Part shown: positions 50,119 through 63,170 of the stretch, piece after piece | Layout: the number at the start of each line of letters is the position of its first letter | Position numbering within the stretch: the first letter of the stretch is position 1 | Origin: Ulota crispa | Lineage: Eukaryota; Streptophyta; Bryopsida; Orthotrichales; Orthotrichaceae | NCBI GenBank assembly: GCA_963920765.1 | Contig: OY987249.1 | Span: 20,938,861-21,002,860 of the forward strand | Direction: 5' to 3' | Length of the DNA stretch: 64,000 bases | Notes under the pieces: model-generated | Told to the model about the DNA's origin: nothing | Seen by the model: the letters and a program-made list of their open reading frames with translations, nothing else | Database searches by the model: none | Made by a program: the position numbers and the translations under genes

Positions 50119-51820
50119 TAAGGTGAAATTGTGCTACAAATCCCAAATTTGGACCGTTGCTGTGGACGGTCGCCCCCTCCATCAACGGTTAGGGCATCAA
50201 CGGGGCGTTGATGCAAGTTCGACAATCCATCCATAGGTTTGCGGCGCCATCTCTAGCCTCTTTTGGTTATCATGGAAAATCACATGCCGTCCCTAGTAGT
50301 TGACGGCTTTGATGGATGGTATCGAGGGTTGACTTTGACAATTGAGATTGCATCAAGATGGCCTCAAAGGCCTCAACAGTCTGGATGGCCCTTGTGCTCT
50401 TGAATGGCTTGAGCAGACTGACATTTCGTCCATTTAGACGGTTGTCATTGCCCCCGGACGAACTCAGTGGACAATTTCAACAAATCGCGATGCTCCTTGA
50501 AGTATGGAATGGACGGGCGGTCCATCCATTTCAAGGGCTGTGATTTGGTCTACACGGACTCATCGGACGGCCATGACAGCCCGTGTTGCTACTCGACTGC
50601 CTTGACGGCCGCAATGGCCCCAGTCGCTTCTTGACGTCCTCAACAGACAGACGGTTCGTCCACTTGGATGGCTGCCATTGCCCCTAGATGGAAAGTTTTC
50701 AACATTTGCATAGATACGTCTATTTTTTTACCCATAACCTCAAGGCAAATTGCTCAAGGGTGGATTAATGGGGATTCTATTCAAAACACCAAGCAAAAAC
50801 ATTAGAAATGAGCTGAAATTTGGACCACAAGTGCCAATGAGGGTGGCGGATGTGTGGGATAATTTTTGGAATTAATTGACACAAAATTCCATGGGACCCC
50901 TTACTGGGATCTCAAATTACAAATGTGGCCAAATGGGTGGACAATTGTATTTCTATAGCACATTTGCTTGGATGGGGCTTAAATTTGCACTAGGATTATG
51001 TGCAAGGATAAAGTCCCTTCTACTAATTTTTAAGAGGCATTGGAGTTGTTATGAGTGGTGACCCTTTTGGGAGTCACTTTTTGGCAGATGTGAGTTAGGA
51101 AGGATGAAGGGGTTCAATCAAATTCATTAGCAAAAGCACTAGGATTGGGCTGAATTTTGCAGCACTGGATCTAGGAAGGTTGAGGGTTACATAGTCTTTT
51201 TTGGAGCTGTCATTGATCCAATGTCAGTGGCTATACCATTTGGAGTTAGTGTTGCTACCAGCGCAATGTTTTTATGGAGTCAATTGGCGTTGCAAGGTGG
51301 AGGGATTTTCCAAGGATACACTATCAACTGGCTGGTCCAACCGTCTGCACAGGGTATTTGATGGATGGCCTTCTCATTCATTGGATGGCTTCCACGACCT
51401 TTTGCTACAGAGGCTAACATTCCCCTAGACAGATGTCCCAACAATTGCTAGACAGACTAACCGTCCCCACTAATATTGCTTGTGCAATCTGCGGATCCAT
51501 CTCCCAATTCCCATTGATGTACTTGCTGTTGCTTGAACGGATGAACCGTTGTCTAGACGGACTGGCCGTCCTCTCCACAGACTGGCTGTTGCCTAGTCAG
51601 ATTGCCCATCTCCAAGTCGTAGTGGCCGTCACCTGGACAGAGTGGCCGTCCGCTCCACGATTGGTAGTCATCTTGACTCATTGCCCGTTGCCTCTGCATA
51701 CTGCCTGTCCCCCCCACGGACCAGCTGTCGCCTTTGCGTATTGCCCGTCTTCTTGACGGATTGGCCATTATTTGGACGGACCTCCCGTTGCCTTGACTGA
51801 TTGGGCGTCAACGGCAACAG
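50119..51820. repeat. GGACGG minisatellite, block 2
   Basis: It is densest at 51536-51810, where ~20-22 bp units such as ACGGACTGGCCGTCCTCTCC repeat about 13 times with substitutions (ACAGACTGGCTGTTGCC, ACAGAGTGGCCGTCC). Scattered units with GGACGG/CCGTC occur at 50119-50700 and 51290-51450. 50750-51290 is non-repetitive. The block fills the divergent 5' interval between gene C (minus) and the kinase-like gene (plus). It has the same core as the blocks at 15.8 and 58.6 kb. Confidence 0.85.
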
Positions 51821-51981
51821 CGTACATATGGCTCAGTGGTGTTCTATTTTCCATGAGTCTCGCCTGCTTTGACGGTGCTTCCTTATCCTGGATTGGTTCC
51901 AATCCTTGCTTGGGAGCGCAGGTGCTTAAGTAGGGGCTCATGTGAAGGAGAGGTGCAAGGGAGAAGTTTTGCACGTTGTGC

Positions 51982-51996
51982 AACCCTAAACCCTAA
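51982..51996 (+). promoter_or_regulatory. Tandem telo-box (AACCCTAAACCCTAA)
   Basis: Two telomere-like units lie about 30 bp before the start of the kinase-like reading frame. Telo-boxes are known promoter elements near transcription starts of plant genes, bound by Myb-type TRB proteins. Here the position suggests a former promoter or 5' leader. Chance interstitial telomere repeat is the alternative. Confidence 0.45.
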
Positions 51997-52022
51997 TTCC
52001 TTTCTTATAACGCCTGATTTTT

Positions 52023-53668
52023 ATTACTTTGGAGGGGCATGATTTCTTAAAAGCAAAGGTTGATGCATGGATGACGAGCATTGGAGATTTAGTAAAGCAA
52101 GAGTCTCCAAAATCTACAAATTGTGTATCTGAGGCCGTGGCTCTAGGACCTGAAGGGGTCAAAGCTGTGGGTGTTGGAGAATCTTTGAAGGGCAACAAAT
52201 GAAAGCAATAGAAGAGGCACAAACCTACAAATTTGGAGAAGTGGCCACAAAAGATTGCAACAAAGACGTTGCATGAAGGGGCATTGAATTTTTATGACCA
52301 ATATTTGATCTTGCAGTTGGAGAAGACATACATTGCACATGGAACACAAAGAATGGAGACCATTAAGAGGAAATTCCACCACATGTTTCATACAATAATG
52401 AACATGGACAAGTGGTTGGCAGACCATACAAAAAAAGGGATTGATTGTTGACTTGACAAACAAGTGACAACATGTGTTTCAACCTTGTCCAAGTCGCCAA
52501 GACCATAAAAATTTTCAAAGGGCTTGTATTCCCAACTCAGCAAGCGTTGTTTTTGCTGCACAAAAAGGTGTATTGGTGGCATGATGCTGTGCGTGGATTC
52601 TCTTCACACAATATTTGTAATACTCCATGGCTTCAACAGAGTCAAAATTTGTTCATAGGTCAAGGGGTAGCTGGAGGAGTGGTGGTGGTTGCCTTATCTG
52701 GCCACAGCGTAAAGGAGGGGCATGAAAGGGTGCGTAAAATTAGGCTCCAAAATTCAAAGCATATTCCTAAGACAATGAAATTGGTGGCAAAGACATCCTT
52801 ACACGTTGGAGACTTGAAAAAGTCTAGGGAGAAGTCCATTGAGGCATTGGTTTGCCCATGCAATCATCTAGGAGTCATTAAATTCTTTGTTGTAAACGTT
52901 GCTACTATGGAGTGTTATTCTCAATGGTGGAATGGAGGTACTTTGGATGCCATGTTTCATTTGGATTATAAAAACAAAGATCACGAAGAAATTGGAGAGC
53001 TTGCTTATTACGCAACACCACAAGGGAAGAAAGAAGCAAAACAAATTATGGCATATAGATGCAACCGCATCAAACTTGCATGGGCGTTGATTTCCATCAT
53101 GGATGCTGTGTAGCAATCTTCAGTACTCTACAACAACATCACTCCCAAGAACATTATGCTATACTTTCCTAATGATGATGGAAGAACTGTGTGGATTGGG
53201 CTATGCGATTGGGAATGAGTAGTTGCCTTTAATGAAGAAACACTTTCTATGTACCATTTCCAAAGTCCTAGACTTTTGCAAGAGACAAAAGATAAATGTT
53301 GGTGCATGGCACTAGAGTTGATTTACTTGAGTGGGGAGGCAAGGCCTACGGTATCTTCCACTTATGCGGTGAAGCCACCATGTGTTGGTATACACACTGA
53401 CAGATATGGCATAGGAGAAATTGCAACAAAGGTATGGAAATAAGACCTCAAAAATGTAGAGATGATTCTTGATAATACGGCATTTTCTATATTCTAGGCA
53501 TCATTGGGTGAATCGATCTAGGAGGATCCACAGCAACGATGGTCAGTGACACATGTTGTACAACGTCTTAGTGGTGCTCCAACATTTTGGACACCACCTG
53601 TAAGTTGCTACCGTCAGGCTCGCAAAGAACAAGAATTGAAGGACGAACAAGCTAGGAAGGAAGACTAG
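52023..53668 (+). pseudogene. Protein-kinase-like gene with degenerate active site
   Basis: An N-terminal region (52023-52451; helix-rich, LEGHDFLKAKV, YDQYLILQLEK) is followed, after a frame change near 52460, by one frame to 53668 covering a kinase fold. It has a glycine loop GQGVAGGVVVVAL, a candidate lysine in LVAKTS, helix-C EKSIEAL, then NHLGVIKFF. The catalytic loop reads VLYNNITPKNIML, where HRD-like His-x-Asp is Tyr-Asn-Asn, and the DFG position reads CDWE. Further on are PELIY-like ALELIY, TDRYGIGEIATKVWK and the C-lobe end DPQQRWSVTHVVQRL. Stops: TAG 53111, TGA 53216, TAA 53441, TAG 53495, TAG 53519. None of these is a frameshift. Catalysis is unlikely even with stops ignored. I recall similar kinase-like multi-copy proteins in algae and early land plants but cannot name the family. 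Confidence 0.75.
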
Positions 53669-55246
53669 ATACTTGTGTATCACAATTGTAGTGCAAACTT
53701 AGAGATGTACTCCATAGCACTTGCATGTATTATAGTAATGGAAAAGAACACGCGTAGCAGTGATTGTATTTTGTCTTCAATGTATGGTTCACTGATTTCC
53801 TTTTCATATACATACATATGAAATTTTTTGTTTTGTTTTTGCCTTTTTGTAATGAATGATTTTGTTGTATATTATTTTGGTTGTAAATTACAGCTCCAAT
53901 TTTGTATTAAAATTTACAATGATGAACGGAAATACTAGAAGTACAATATGTGCTTTGAACTTTACAAATTGAAGCTTTAACCCATTTGAGGAGAACTTGG
54001 ACTTCAACATAAACCCTATGGCTAAACCTTTTGGTGTGATCTTCTCATACTTTTATGAAAGGCGTGGAATAGAAAGATGTATGTGGGCATCTTGATTTTC
54101 CATCCTTTTGGAATTTGATGAAAAAGTTATGCATGAATCTATGAGAAGTAGGAGAGGACCACTTGTCCAAGGCTGCAGAAGCCCTAGAACTTCTTTACGG
54201 TTAAATTTTCCTTGAAACAAATTCTAAAATGTAATCTTTGTGATTTTGTGTATGTGGGAAGCTTTGAATTAGTCCGTTTCAATGAATGAGACAAAAGTTA
54301 TGAGGACTATTGGGTGCAAGCAATTTTGGACTTTGTACTGTAAAATTAAACATTGAACTCTTTTATTTTACTCAATTTTCAATATTTTAGTGAAAATACT
54401 AAACCACAGGAAGTACATTGTTTATCACAGCACTATAAGTTTATAACCGTTGGGATTTGCTAGTTTGCTTTCAATAATAGATTTCTAAACAATCTGGTGA
54501 TTCCACTCACTATGTAGTTCCTTTTTTTTTCTTTTTGCACCATGTGTGGTTCACTTCCAAGCGTATTGAGATTTCTCACAAGCCTACCTAACTTCATGTC
54601 TTGCATGGATAACATGAAGTGCAACTTAGGGTAGAGGAATTTTGTGGTTTTAAGAGTGGTCAAAGACTATTACCAAATGCTACAAAAATGATTAGACACC
54701 ACAAAAAATCAATTGTGTTTCCTCTTCAAATGTACAATTGTCACTCCTCTCCATCAATAATGAGCTGATCTTTTTCCCACAAATACCATGACTACTTTTG
54801 GTTTGGGCAAGATTGTAGAATTGCTTTTACTAAAAAAAATTCAAAAAATCCCTTTTTACAATACCTCCTAAAAGTGGCAGTTACTAGTGATTTGCATAGG
54901 AAAAAGGGCTTGGTCCTTTAGGGATTACACTTCTAAACCCTTGTATTGACTACAGTTCAGTAAACCCCAAACCTTTAAGACACCCTAAAGTACTAGAAAT
55001 TTGTGACTACCATGTACTTTGCAAGGAACAAAATAAGTCAGAAGTGGTCTTTTATAAAGTATTTGATAACTAAAATTGTATATTACAATAGTATATAAAA
55101 AGATGGACATATTGTTCAAAATGGATACTAATTGTACTTATGCAAGTTCTTAATCAATTCATGGGAGTGAATAGGAGCGAGAGGGGTATTTCATATTAAT
55201 GCCAAAAGTGGCATGGAAGGTAGTGAGCCTAATAACTCATTGCATA
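53669..55246. other. Intergenic DNA between convergent genes
   Basis: AT-rich 3' flanks of the kinase-like gene and the hAT gene. No gene or RNA feature is recognised. A short minus-strand frame at 54460-54663 is unassigned. Confidence 0.5.
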
Positions 55247-58200
55247 TTAGAATATGAAGAGATTGTTCTCTTTCACATAGACGCACTCAACATTTTCCAT
55301 GCCCAAGAGTGCGTACATGATTAATGGCATTAACATCTTTACAGCTGTGTCATTCTTGCCAACTCTTGCTGCTCGACCTTATTGCGGCGCTCTATAATCA
55401 TTATCCCTTGGAACCTCACCGGATGCGCCTACACTACCACCAATGGATCCGTCATTGTTGTTGGATGTAGCACTACCACTTTGACTTGAGGAATTAGAAT
55501 GGGGATTAGGGGCATGACTGTCAAGATGATGGCAAACAATAGAGGACACTATCTAAATTGGTCTTTGCCCAATTGCATCCATAACACCATCTGTATTGGG
55601 CATCCCTACAATATCAAATGGTTGGGCTACCCCTTGCTCTCTTCTCATCCTTTGGCCTATTCTTTTACTTAAGTATTCACTAGTAGTACCTATTGATGTA
55701 GCCATTTAGATTGAGTATTGGGATGTAGAACTGGGTGTGACAAAGTCTAGTTTGCAGTCATATGCTCTGTCATATTCAAAGGTGGAAAGAGACTAGTCAA
55801 CCGTGTGTCTATTGATGAAGTTGGTCCACAAGGATGAACTTTGGAAGTAGAAGGCCTTGATGGTGGATTATCTAGTATTGGCACTTGACATTGCACTCCA
55901 ATTGAGTCTTGATGTGGAGGGGGCATGTCAATATCTAGGGTAAGAGAGGGCCTTTTTGTACAAGTGGTTTGAATAGGCAAAGATGGTGAACCAACCACAT
56001 CATGGTTGCGTCCTCTTTGAACATCAATGCCATCTAGATCTGTTACAATGGCCACACATTCATCAATAGGGCCTGGACTTGGCGGAGTTTGTGCCATCAC
56101 GTCCTCTCCCATATATACCTTGCTTGGACCAACAGCCCATGTATTTGGCATCTGTGGTGGAAACTCTTTGTGTCCTTTGTAGCCATTGCCATTATTATCT
56201 CCCTTATTGAAGTCAAATACAGACTTATCTATTAGATTACACCTTTCATGCCTCCCACTACTTCTAGGAAATGGGTCCTTGTCTTCATTGGAGTCATCAT
56301 CGTCAAGGTTAGAGAGAAGTGACCCAAGGTCCAAACCATCAAATTTTTCTGTCATGGAGTCTTCTGATATCATGTTCTTGGTATACCACCATGTTGGATT
56401 TGCCGCTTTCCTTTCTTTGAGAGTCTTGGGATTGGTGTAAATGTAAACCAATTGCTTTGGGCACTTTGATATCAATCTATTGCGAGACTTGTTGTGAACA
56501 AACAAATACATGCTCCAATTATGTTCACATGATGTTGCAGAGCACATTTGTGCAAGGATTCTTTTTGCAATCAATGCAAGTGTATGAGCAGGGGCCCCAA
56601 GAAGATCTCACCATTCATGGGGCTCCAAATTTAAAGCGTATACGTCAAGGGATTCACTGAAAAGATCCCTCTTCCCTCTCAAAAAGCTTTGTACTCAACT
56701 AAAGCAGACGCAATGCTTGGTCTCCAATCGATAGTTTGCGTAGTACTCTCAAGATGGCCACTTGTGATTAGTCGTTGTCCATTAGTATAATTTCATCAAG
56801 TAAGAAGGGATTCAATAGAGCACTTGCGTAATGTAGATTTATTCTCATCATATCCCACCGTGTGTAAAACTTGTATTCAGACCAACCTGCATACTCCGTT
56901 GGTGATAAGAATGGTGGATCCTTGAAATATAAAACACTCTTCTCCATATTCTTCATCAAAAGCCATGCCTTCTCCATACATGGGCATTTGCCATCAAACT
57001 CTCAAAGAGCAACAAAGACAGGCTCCACCATGCACACAAAGTTCAAACAAGACTTCCAAAATGAATTTGGTTGCACATGTCGTCATACACTTTCTGCCTT
57101 TTTCCACGTTTCATTTGTTGTCAATTTCTTCAAGTACTCATTCCATTGCGGATCATGGATAGTCAATTCCACGGCTTCTCTTAATTCCACCAAACACTTG
57201 ATCATAAGAAACATGGTTGTAAAGCGCGTGTCATTTGGATTTTTAAGCATGTGATTGGGAGAATGTTGACAAAAGATTGAAAGTTGCATGTGATACTTGT
57301 GAATGTATTTTATAATGACCTTTGTTTTCACCACAATTGTTGATATCCAATCTTGTTTTTTCCCAATCTTCAAGTAAAAGGCTAAGCACATGCGCTGGAC
57401 AACCTTGAAAGTAAATGTGTGGAAACCAACAAATTATTTGTGTTGCGGCTGCGTGCATGCTCCCTGCATTGTCTGTGCAAACCTGTACTACATTTTGTCC
57501 CCCCACCTCTTCAATGAAAGCACGCATACAATTAGCCACATAGGTAGCATCTTTGCTTTCACTTGTTGTATCTACAGATCAAAGAGAAACCTCTCCACTT
57601 GTACTTACCAACATGATATTGATCAATGGTTGGTGTGACACATTGTCCCATTCATCAGAGCATATTATCACGCCATACTTGTGGATTGGTCCCTTTATCT
57701 TTTCTGTTACCAGTTTGACCACTTTGTCTTTTGCAAAGTCCATAAGTTTTGTACAAACTGCATGATAAGCTAGAGGTTTGTACAATACCCTTGCATTCAA
57801 TGTAGATCTCATTGCATTTATAAAAGTAGGGTGCTTTGCTACATTGAATGGCATATTAGCTTCATAAAAAAACTTAGCCCATTTCTTGTCTAGCATTTGA
57901 TACTTTGAGGAGTTCATTCCTTCTTGTAAAGATAATTGCCTCAAAGGTAGACTAGCGGGTAAACTAGGGCCGGATGCCTCCAACGATTGTACTTGGGAGC
58001 ATTATCCCTCATAGTTTTCTCCACCTTCATTTGCTGAGACTAAAGCATTAGATTGTCGCTTTCCATGTATAGCACTCGTTGGGGTTGTTGATGGTGATGT
58101 CACTTCCACATTATTTTCATTCTCACCCATTGACATTGCAGGTACATGTCCTCCACAATTGAAAAACATTGTTTTCACACCTGCATTGGTTTTGTTGCAC

Positions 58201-58521
58201 AAGCTCACTCTAAGGAGGTTATTAGTTCCCTTGTACCCCAAATGGAAAAGCAGACAATCTTTTTGATAACTTAGGATAGTTCCACAATACTTGCATGCAC
58301 TTTTTCCATTTGGTCATTGCATGTACCATGGGTTCCATTGAGTCTTGCCCCCGCCCATTGTCATTGCTTGTTCTTCTTCTTGACCCTAAAAAAAAAATAA
58401 CAAGATCAGTATTTTGTATGAAATGTGGTGTAGAAACAACACTTGCTGCTCTCACAACAAATGCTCCCCACACATAGTCTTCTTGGATTTCTCTCCAATG
58501 CAATGGTTGTACACCAACCAA
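55247..58521 (-). pseudogene. BED/DUF659 hAT-superfamily transposase, broken
   Basis: Cut-and-paste DNA transposase. Order from the N-terminus: a BED zinc finger at ~58310-58210 (CKYCGTILSYQKD, then FHLGYKG and a distal Cys); DUF659 at 57983-57540 (FNVAKHPTFINAM, YKPLAYHAV, ICSDEWDNVSHQPLIN) and on to EEVGGQNVVQVCTDNAGSMH and CPAHVLSLLLEDW. A frameshift near 57385 leads to TRFTTMFLMIKCL, SFWKSCLNFVCMVEP and LHYASALLNP. Another near 56660 leads to the dimerisation domain (PHEW*DLLGAP, then AKRILAQMCSATSCEHNWS at 56574). An unusual long acidic then Ser/Asn-rich tail ends at 55247. Stops are mostly TGA at sites where arginine or tryptophan fits. It is longer at the C-terminus than typical DUF659 hATs. 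No flanking TIR or 8 bp duplication was found. Confidence 0.88.
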
Positions 58522-58639
58522 GTCATAGGAGCAGAGATCAATAAGGAAATGTGACCTTGAATAGTTGAAAGTCCTTCTTATGGTCCTAAAATCCTAAAGC
58601 TTTTGTGAACAACCAAACTTCCACAACAGAATGGAAATG

Positions 58640-58880
58640 TTGGGGAGCAGTCTAGTGGATGGACAGTGCGTTTGGTGGACGCTCTTGTCAACCGTTGAAC
58701 GGACTTGCCGTCTGATTGATGAATTTGCTGTCCAATCAACAGACTCACCGTCTAGTCAATGAATTAGATGACGGATTGATTGACATACATCATCTACGAC
58801 CTGAACGGTCCATCAGCATTTTGGACAGATCCTGCCGCGTCTTGACACGTCATGACAGACGCGTCATAACATCTGGACAT
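58640..58880. repeat. GGACGG minisatellite, block 3
   Basis: Tandem ~20 bp units (ACGGACTTGCCGTCTGATTG, ATGAATTTGCTGTCCAATCA, ACAGACTCACCGTCTAGTCA) share the core of blocks 1 and 2. It lies just 5' of the minus-strand hAT gene. Confidence 0.8.
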
Positions 58881-61800
58881 AAAAAGCCAATGTCACATTG
58901 GTGTAGACAACCTTGAGTGCAGCAGGGATCTTAGTGATACTTGTATATGATCTAGTGCTAGAAGACAATAGTTGAAACAAACTGGCTTGCTGACAAATTT
59001 GCCAATAGTGAACCTTGTGATTCCAAAGACTTGTATTGTTCAAGTACACCCTTTTAATTGGCCAAGCATGCAAGGAGTACTTTCAATCCTTGGAAACATG
59101 GGCGACGGACAAGCTCTTGAAATCTAAACAACCACTTTGGAATCATCCAAGGGACCGTCACATCCAACAATGGTATTGGAGCTGACAGTGTAACATATTT
59201 CTTCAACCACCAAATCATTGACCCCATTGTATAGGGAGATCTTTGGTAATCCAAACATAGCAAGGTACACCCTTAAAGTCAGGGATGTGATTTACTTTGA
59301 CTGGCATTGTCTACAAGATATCTTCAACAGAAATATTCACCATGGAATTTGCAGCTGAAGACGCCATATCTTGTGATAATCAAAGAAGACAGGGTGAACA
59401 AAGTTTGTGAATACTTAAATCAAGGAATAGGATATTCAAAAGAACAAGTTATAGTTCAGAACTCACATTCACCACTACTTGAGTTAAATTGGTCCAATTA
59501 ATGCAAAGACACTCATGATCCCAATTATACTCACATTTGATTATGATATATCAGTAGCCCAATTATTTATTGTTCCAAAAGAATCAATGATAGACTATGT
59601 GCCGTTTTTGCACACAAATCAATATATAATAATTCAAATAGAACAAACATTCAAAGTCTCCTTGTTATGAATAGAAGAAGTTTCTAACATGGTGCATCTT
59701 TTCAAACATATACATTGAATCCTTGAACTCAATAGCACCCAATTAAAAGAGGTGCAAGGTCAAACAAACTAGTATCAAGCATTTTTGTTTAACTCAAATC
59801 TAGTTGAACATTATATATGGTGTCATAGTTTCTGCGGACAAGACGGTTGATGACTATAGACTAAATCACCAATATATTTTCTAAAGTAGTACAGAAAGCA
59901 TCTTTGCACTAGATTATATGTCAGGGATGCATGATAGACTTTAACTTGAGTTGAGTTAAAGGTAATCATGTATATATCATTCAGTTGTGGATCAAATATG
60001 GAAGAATATTATGAAATTTGGATGAGTTTCTAAGCGAGCTCAACTACTGTAAACTGCACTAGAAAAACCAATTTAACTCAACTCAAATCTAATTCCTAAC
60101 AAACTCTGCTATAAGTTATTTCAAGATCTATATCTCCTTGATACACGTGAATTTGAGTAAACTTGTACTTGAATTTTGAGCTGATTGAGGGATCCATTTG
60201 GTGATTCAACTTGACTTGACTTAATTCTAATACTCTATTATAGACAAACATTACAAGTTGCTATTGTTATTAGAACACTTGTATATTAGGGCGGCATAAA
60301 CAAAAGCATATCTTGAGCATATCTTGCTAACAAACTATCAATAATAAAAATTTGATGCACTCTTAATAAAAAACAAAAGCTATGAAATACCTTTGTCAAA
60401 AAGAATCAATTGGCTAACACAGTCTTTGCATCCATGTAAATTAGAACATGATTATTGCACTCCAAAATCTGATTATAACACTATAGCATTGAGAGCAACA
60501 ATTGCAATGTATAGAATGGGCGTCATCAAACAATGTTCAAGAAGAGGAGCAGATCGAAGAACCTCCTAAATAGTTTCAATGACTCGCTGAATGTATGAGG
60601 GCGGCTATCCAGCCTTTGAAAACCAACTCTTCCAACTAAAATATACTTGCTAAAAGCTAGAAAACTAGTCAGCTTACAGAACTAGGTGAACAATGTCTTG
60701 CAACAAAGAGCGCTTACGGTAAGAGCAACAGCGTGAGCAAAGAAAGGAAAAAGAATGAGCAACACAAGATTGATATAACAAGATGACAGAGAATGAAAAG
60801 TTGGCGAGAGCATGACGGTGGGAAGGGAGAATTCCTAGGGCCGAGACACTTAAACGCTAATACTTTAATTTGAATGAGATGGGAGCTACAAACTTACTTT
60901 AGCAAAAAATTCAAACTTTCCGGGCTCTCAAAAGTTGCAATCTTTTCAAAAAATGCTGCTCTTTATTCTGTTAGCATGTAGCTTCACTGCTATTATTTCA
61001 TAATACAAATGCTGACATTCTTGGATGCGGATCACATATTACTGATATGAATGTGACAATCCATGCCGGACCTTTTGCTAGACTTTACATGGATACATAT
61101 CAGTGTAGGCTATTTTTGTAACTTTTAGAGCATCAACCCACTCTTGGTATTCAAAGTATCAGAGGAGCTTATTTACATTATGAAGTAGTTCCAACAGCTC
61201 TTGTCGCATGCTATTGTAAGCATTTACCATTAGAATTTTATTACTATTTTTATAGCCTACATACAATGTAAAAAAGAATAAAATTCAATAAGTCTTCAAA
61301 TAAAAAACATGTGAAAATATCCAAAAATAGTGAATATGTGACATTACAAAGGTCTTTATGGTTATATTACTTTGACTAGCAATTTGTTCTTTTTTACGCT
61401 ACATTATCACCATCACATCAAACTCAATAATTTTAAAGAGTCATTGAATACTTGAATTGTTAAAATCTCTTCAATTTTACACTTGTTTCAAATCATTTGG
61501 TAATAGCAATAAAAACATGACATTGTGGAAATAAAAAAAAACCCCCAAAGAAAAGTTATATTACATTATACAGGGGAATATTTGATGTAACAGTGGGTGC
61601 TGTGTGATATTATAGAGGACATTTTGATTTTAGTAATATGATGGGATTTACTTTAGCTCCAATAAATGTAGGGATTGTTTTGAATTTCATTTATTAGCTC
61701 ACTTATTAGCATTGCAAGATCAGACCTAGGTAATGAGAGTAATTTAAATACAAGTGAAGTCCCATGATCCAACTGATCACCACCCATTCTCATGCGATTA

Positions 61801-62859
61801 ATTCCTTAAAAACTCCTAGACCTAAATACCCCAATGCTTACCTTGATGTGCAAGTTTCATCCCAATCAAGGTATTTTTTGTACACCACTCCAATCAACCC
61901 CCCATTTCCCCTTTGAACCATGGTGGCTCCAAAAGAGGTGAACATCCATCATCTACCAATCAATTCCACAAAAATTCCCAAGCCGAACTACAATAGTGGA
62001 ATTTTATTGGATGAATTGGCCTCATCTATTTTTCTAATCCATACATGGTTTAGTGAAGATAGATACCTTTTTTTAAAGATTTGAAGGTGGATGGCTTAAG
62101 CGGAATGCTAAAAACCATTCTTTAGCTTTGAAACCTCTGTATAAAATATGGTCATATATTTTTCAATATTCTAATAGAAAAATTAGCCACACCAATGTAG
62201 GTGTCGGAAATAAGCAATATTTAGCACAAAATTGACTTCACTAAATTAGACACACCCTTCTTTGACCCTTTTAAAAACCACACCCCACTTTTGTGGGCTT
62301 CTTTATCCATTGTTGAATCCATAGTGGAGCATTTAATGCCTCTTGCACAAGCAAATTTTGCAACATGTTAGGTGCTAAGTTAATTTGAGATGGTTGGAAT
62401 TGGGACCCTCAAGTACCATTAGAGGAACAAACCTAAGCAATCTTAAGGTTAGTGTAGAGTTGCTTTTAGGATCCTTCAACTTGAAACTTTGCCATTTAAT
62501 ACAAAAGTTTGTACATTTGTTTTATCCGCAGAAAACATGTTCCATGAAAGCTTGTTGAAATGCTAACCACACAAAATTACTTTCTCATTTTACCAAGAAC
62601 TTGGAGTTTCCAAATCCATAAAGTAAACCTAGTTCACTCCACATAAGTCAGTGAAGGGCCATGGTGGAAATGCTCAAGTAATTTTCCCAGCAAGCGTAGT
62701 ACCAATAATCTACTCACTATTTTATAGTTGTTCAATTGTATCCTACTCCTAGGTCCACCACTAATGTGATAGCATCCAAACTTATTAACTTAAAAGATTC
62801 TGCAACAACCTACAAAAAGTTTGAGGCAAAAAATATTTTTTCCAAGTAAGAAGATTAAA
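58881..62859. other. Gene-poor DNA, no feature recognised
   Basis: Short frames at 58864-59501 are unrecognised. From 59.5 kb the sequence is AT-rich with recurring CAACTCAA/TTGAGTT words around 59.8-60.2 kb, but no clear repeat unit, gene or RNA. Confidence 0.5.
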
Positions 62860-63170
62860 ATTTTGAGATTGTAAATTTTGCAAATTTTATGTGCAAAACT
62901 GAAATTTTTGCAAATTATGGAAGTCAAAAAATGTTCTAGATTCATGGCCAATGTCTAGATGTATGCATTTCCACCAATAGCCGAACCATTTTCAGCTCAT
63001 TACTTCTTACTTCACTTTGGGACACATGGCATGACTTAAGTACTCCCAACCTTGCAAAAGACAAGAGAACGCATTTCAAAGCACCTACTCTTGCTTATGG
63101 TGGAAATAGCATACCCTACTTGTTGGGTATGAAGAATTGTTGGTAAAGGTTATTTCCACCCTAGAGCAAG
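62860..63170. repeat. Dispersed repeat R1, minus-strand copy
   Basis: Reverse complement of 10776-11090 with high similarity (TGGGACACATGGCATGACTT, TTTTATGTGCAAAACTGAAA). Non-coding. Confidence 0.8.
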
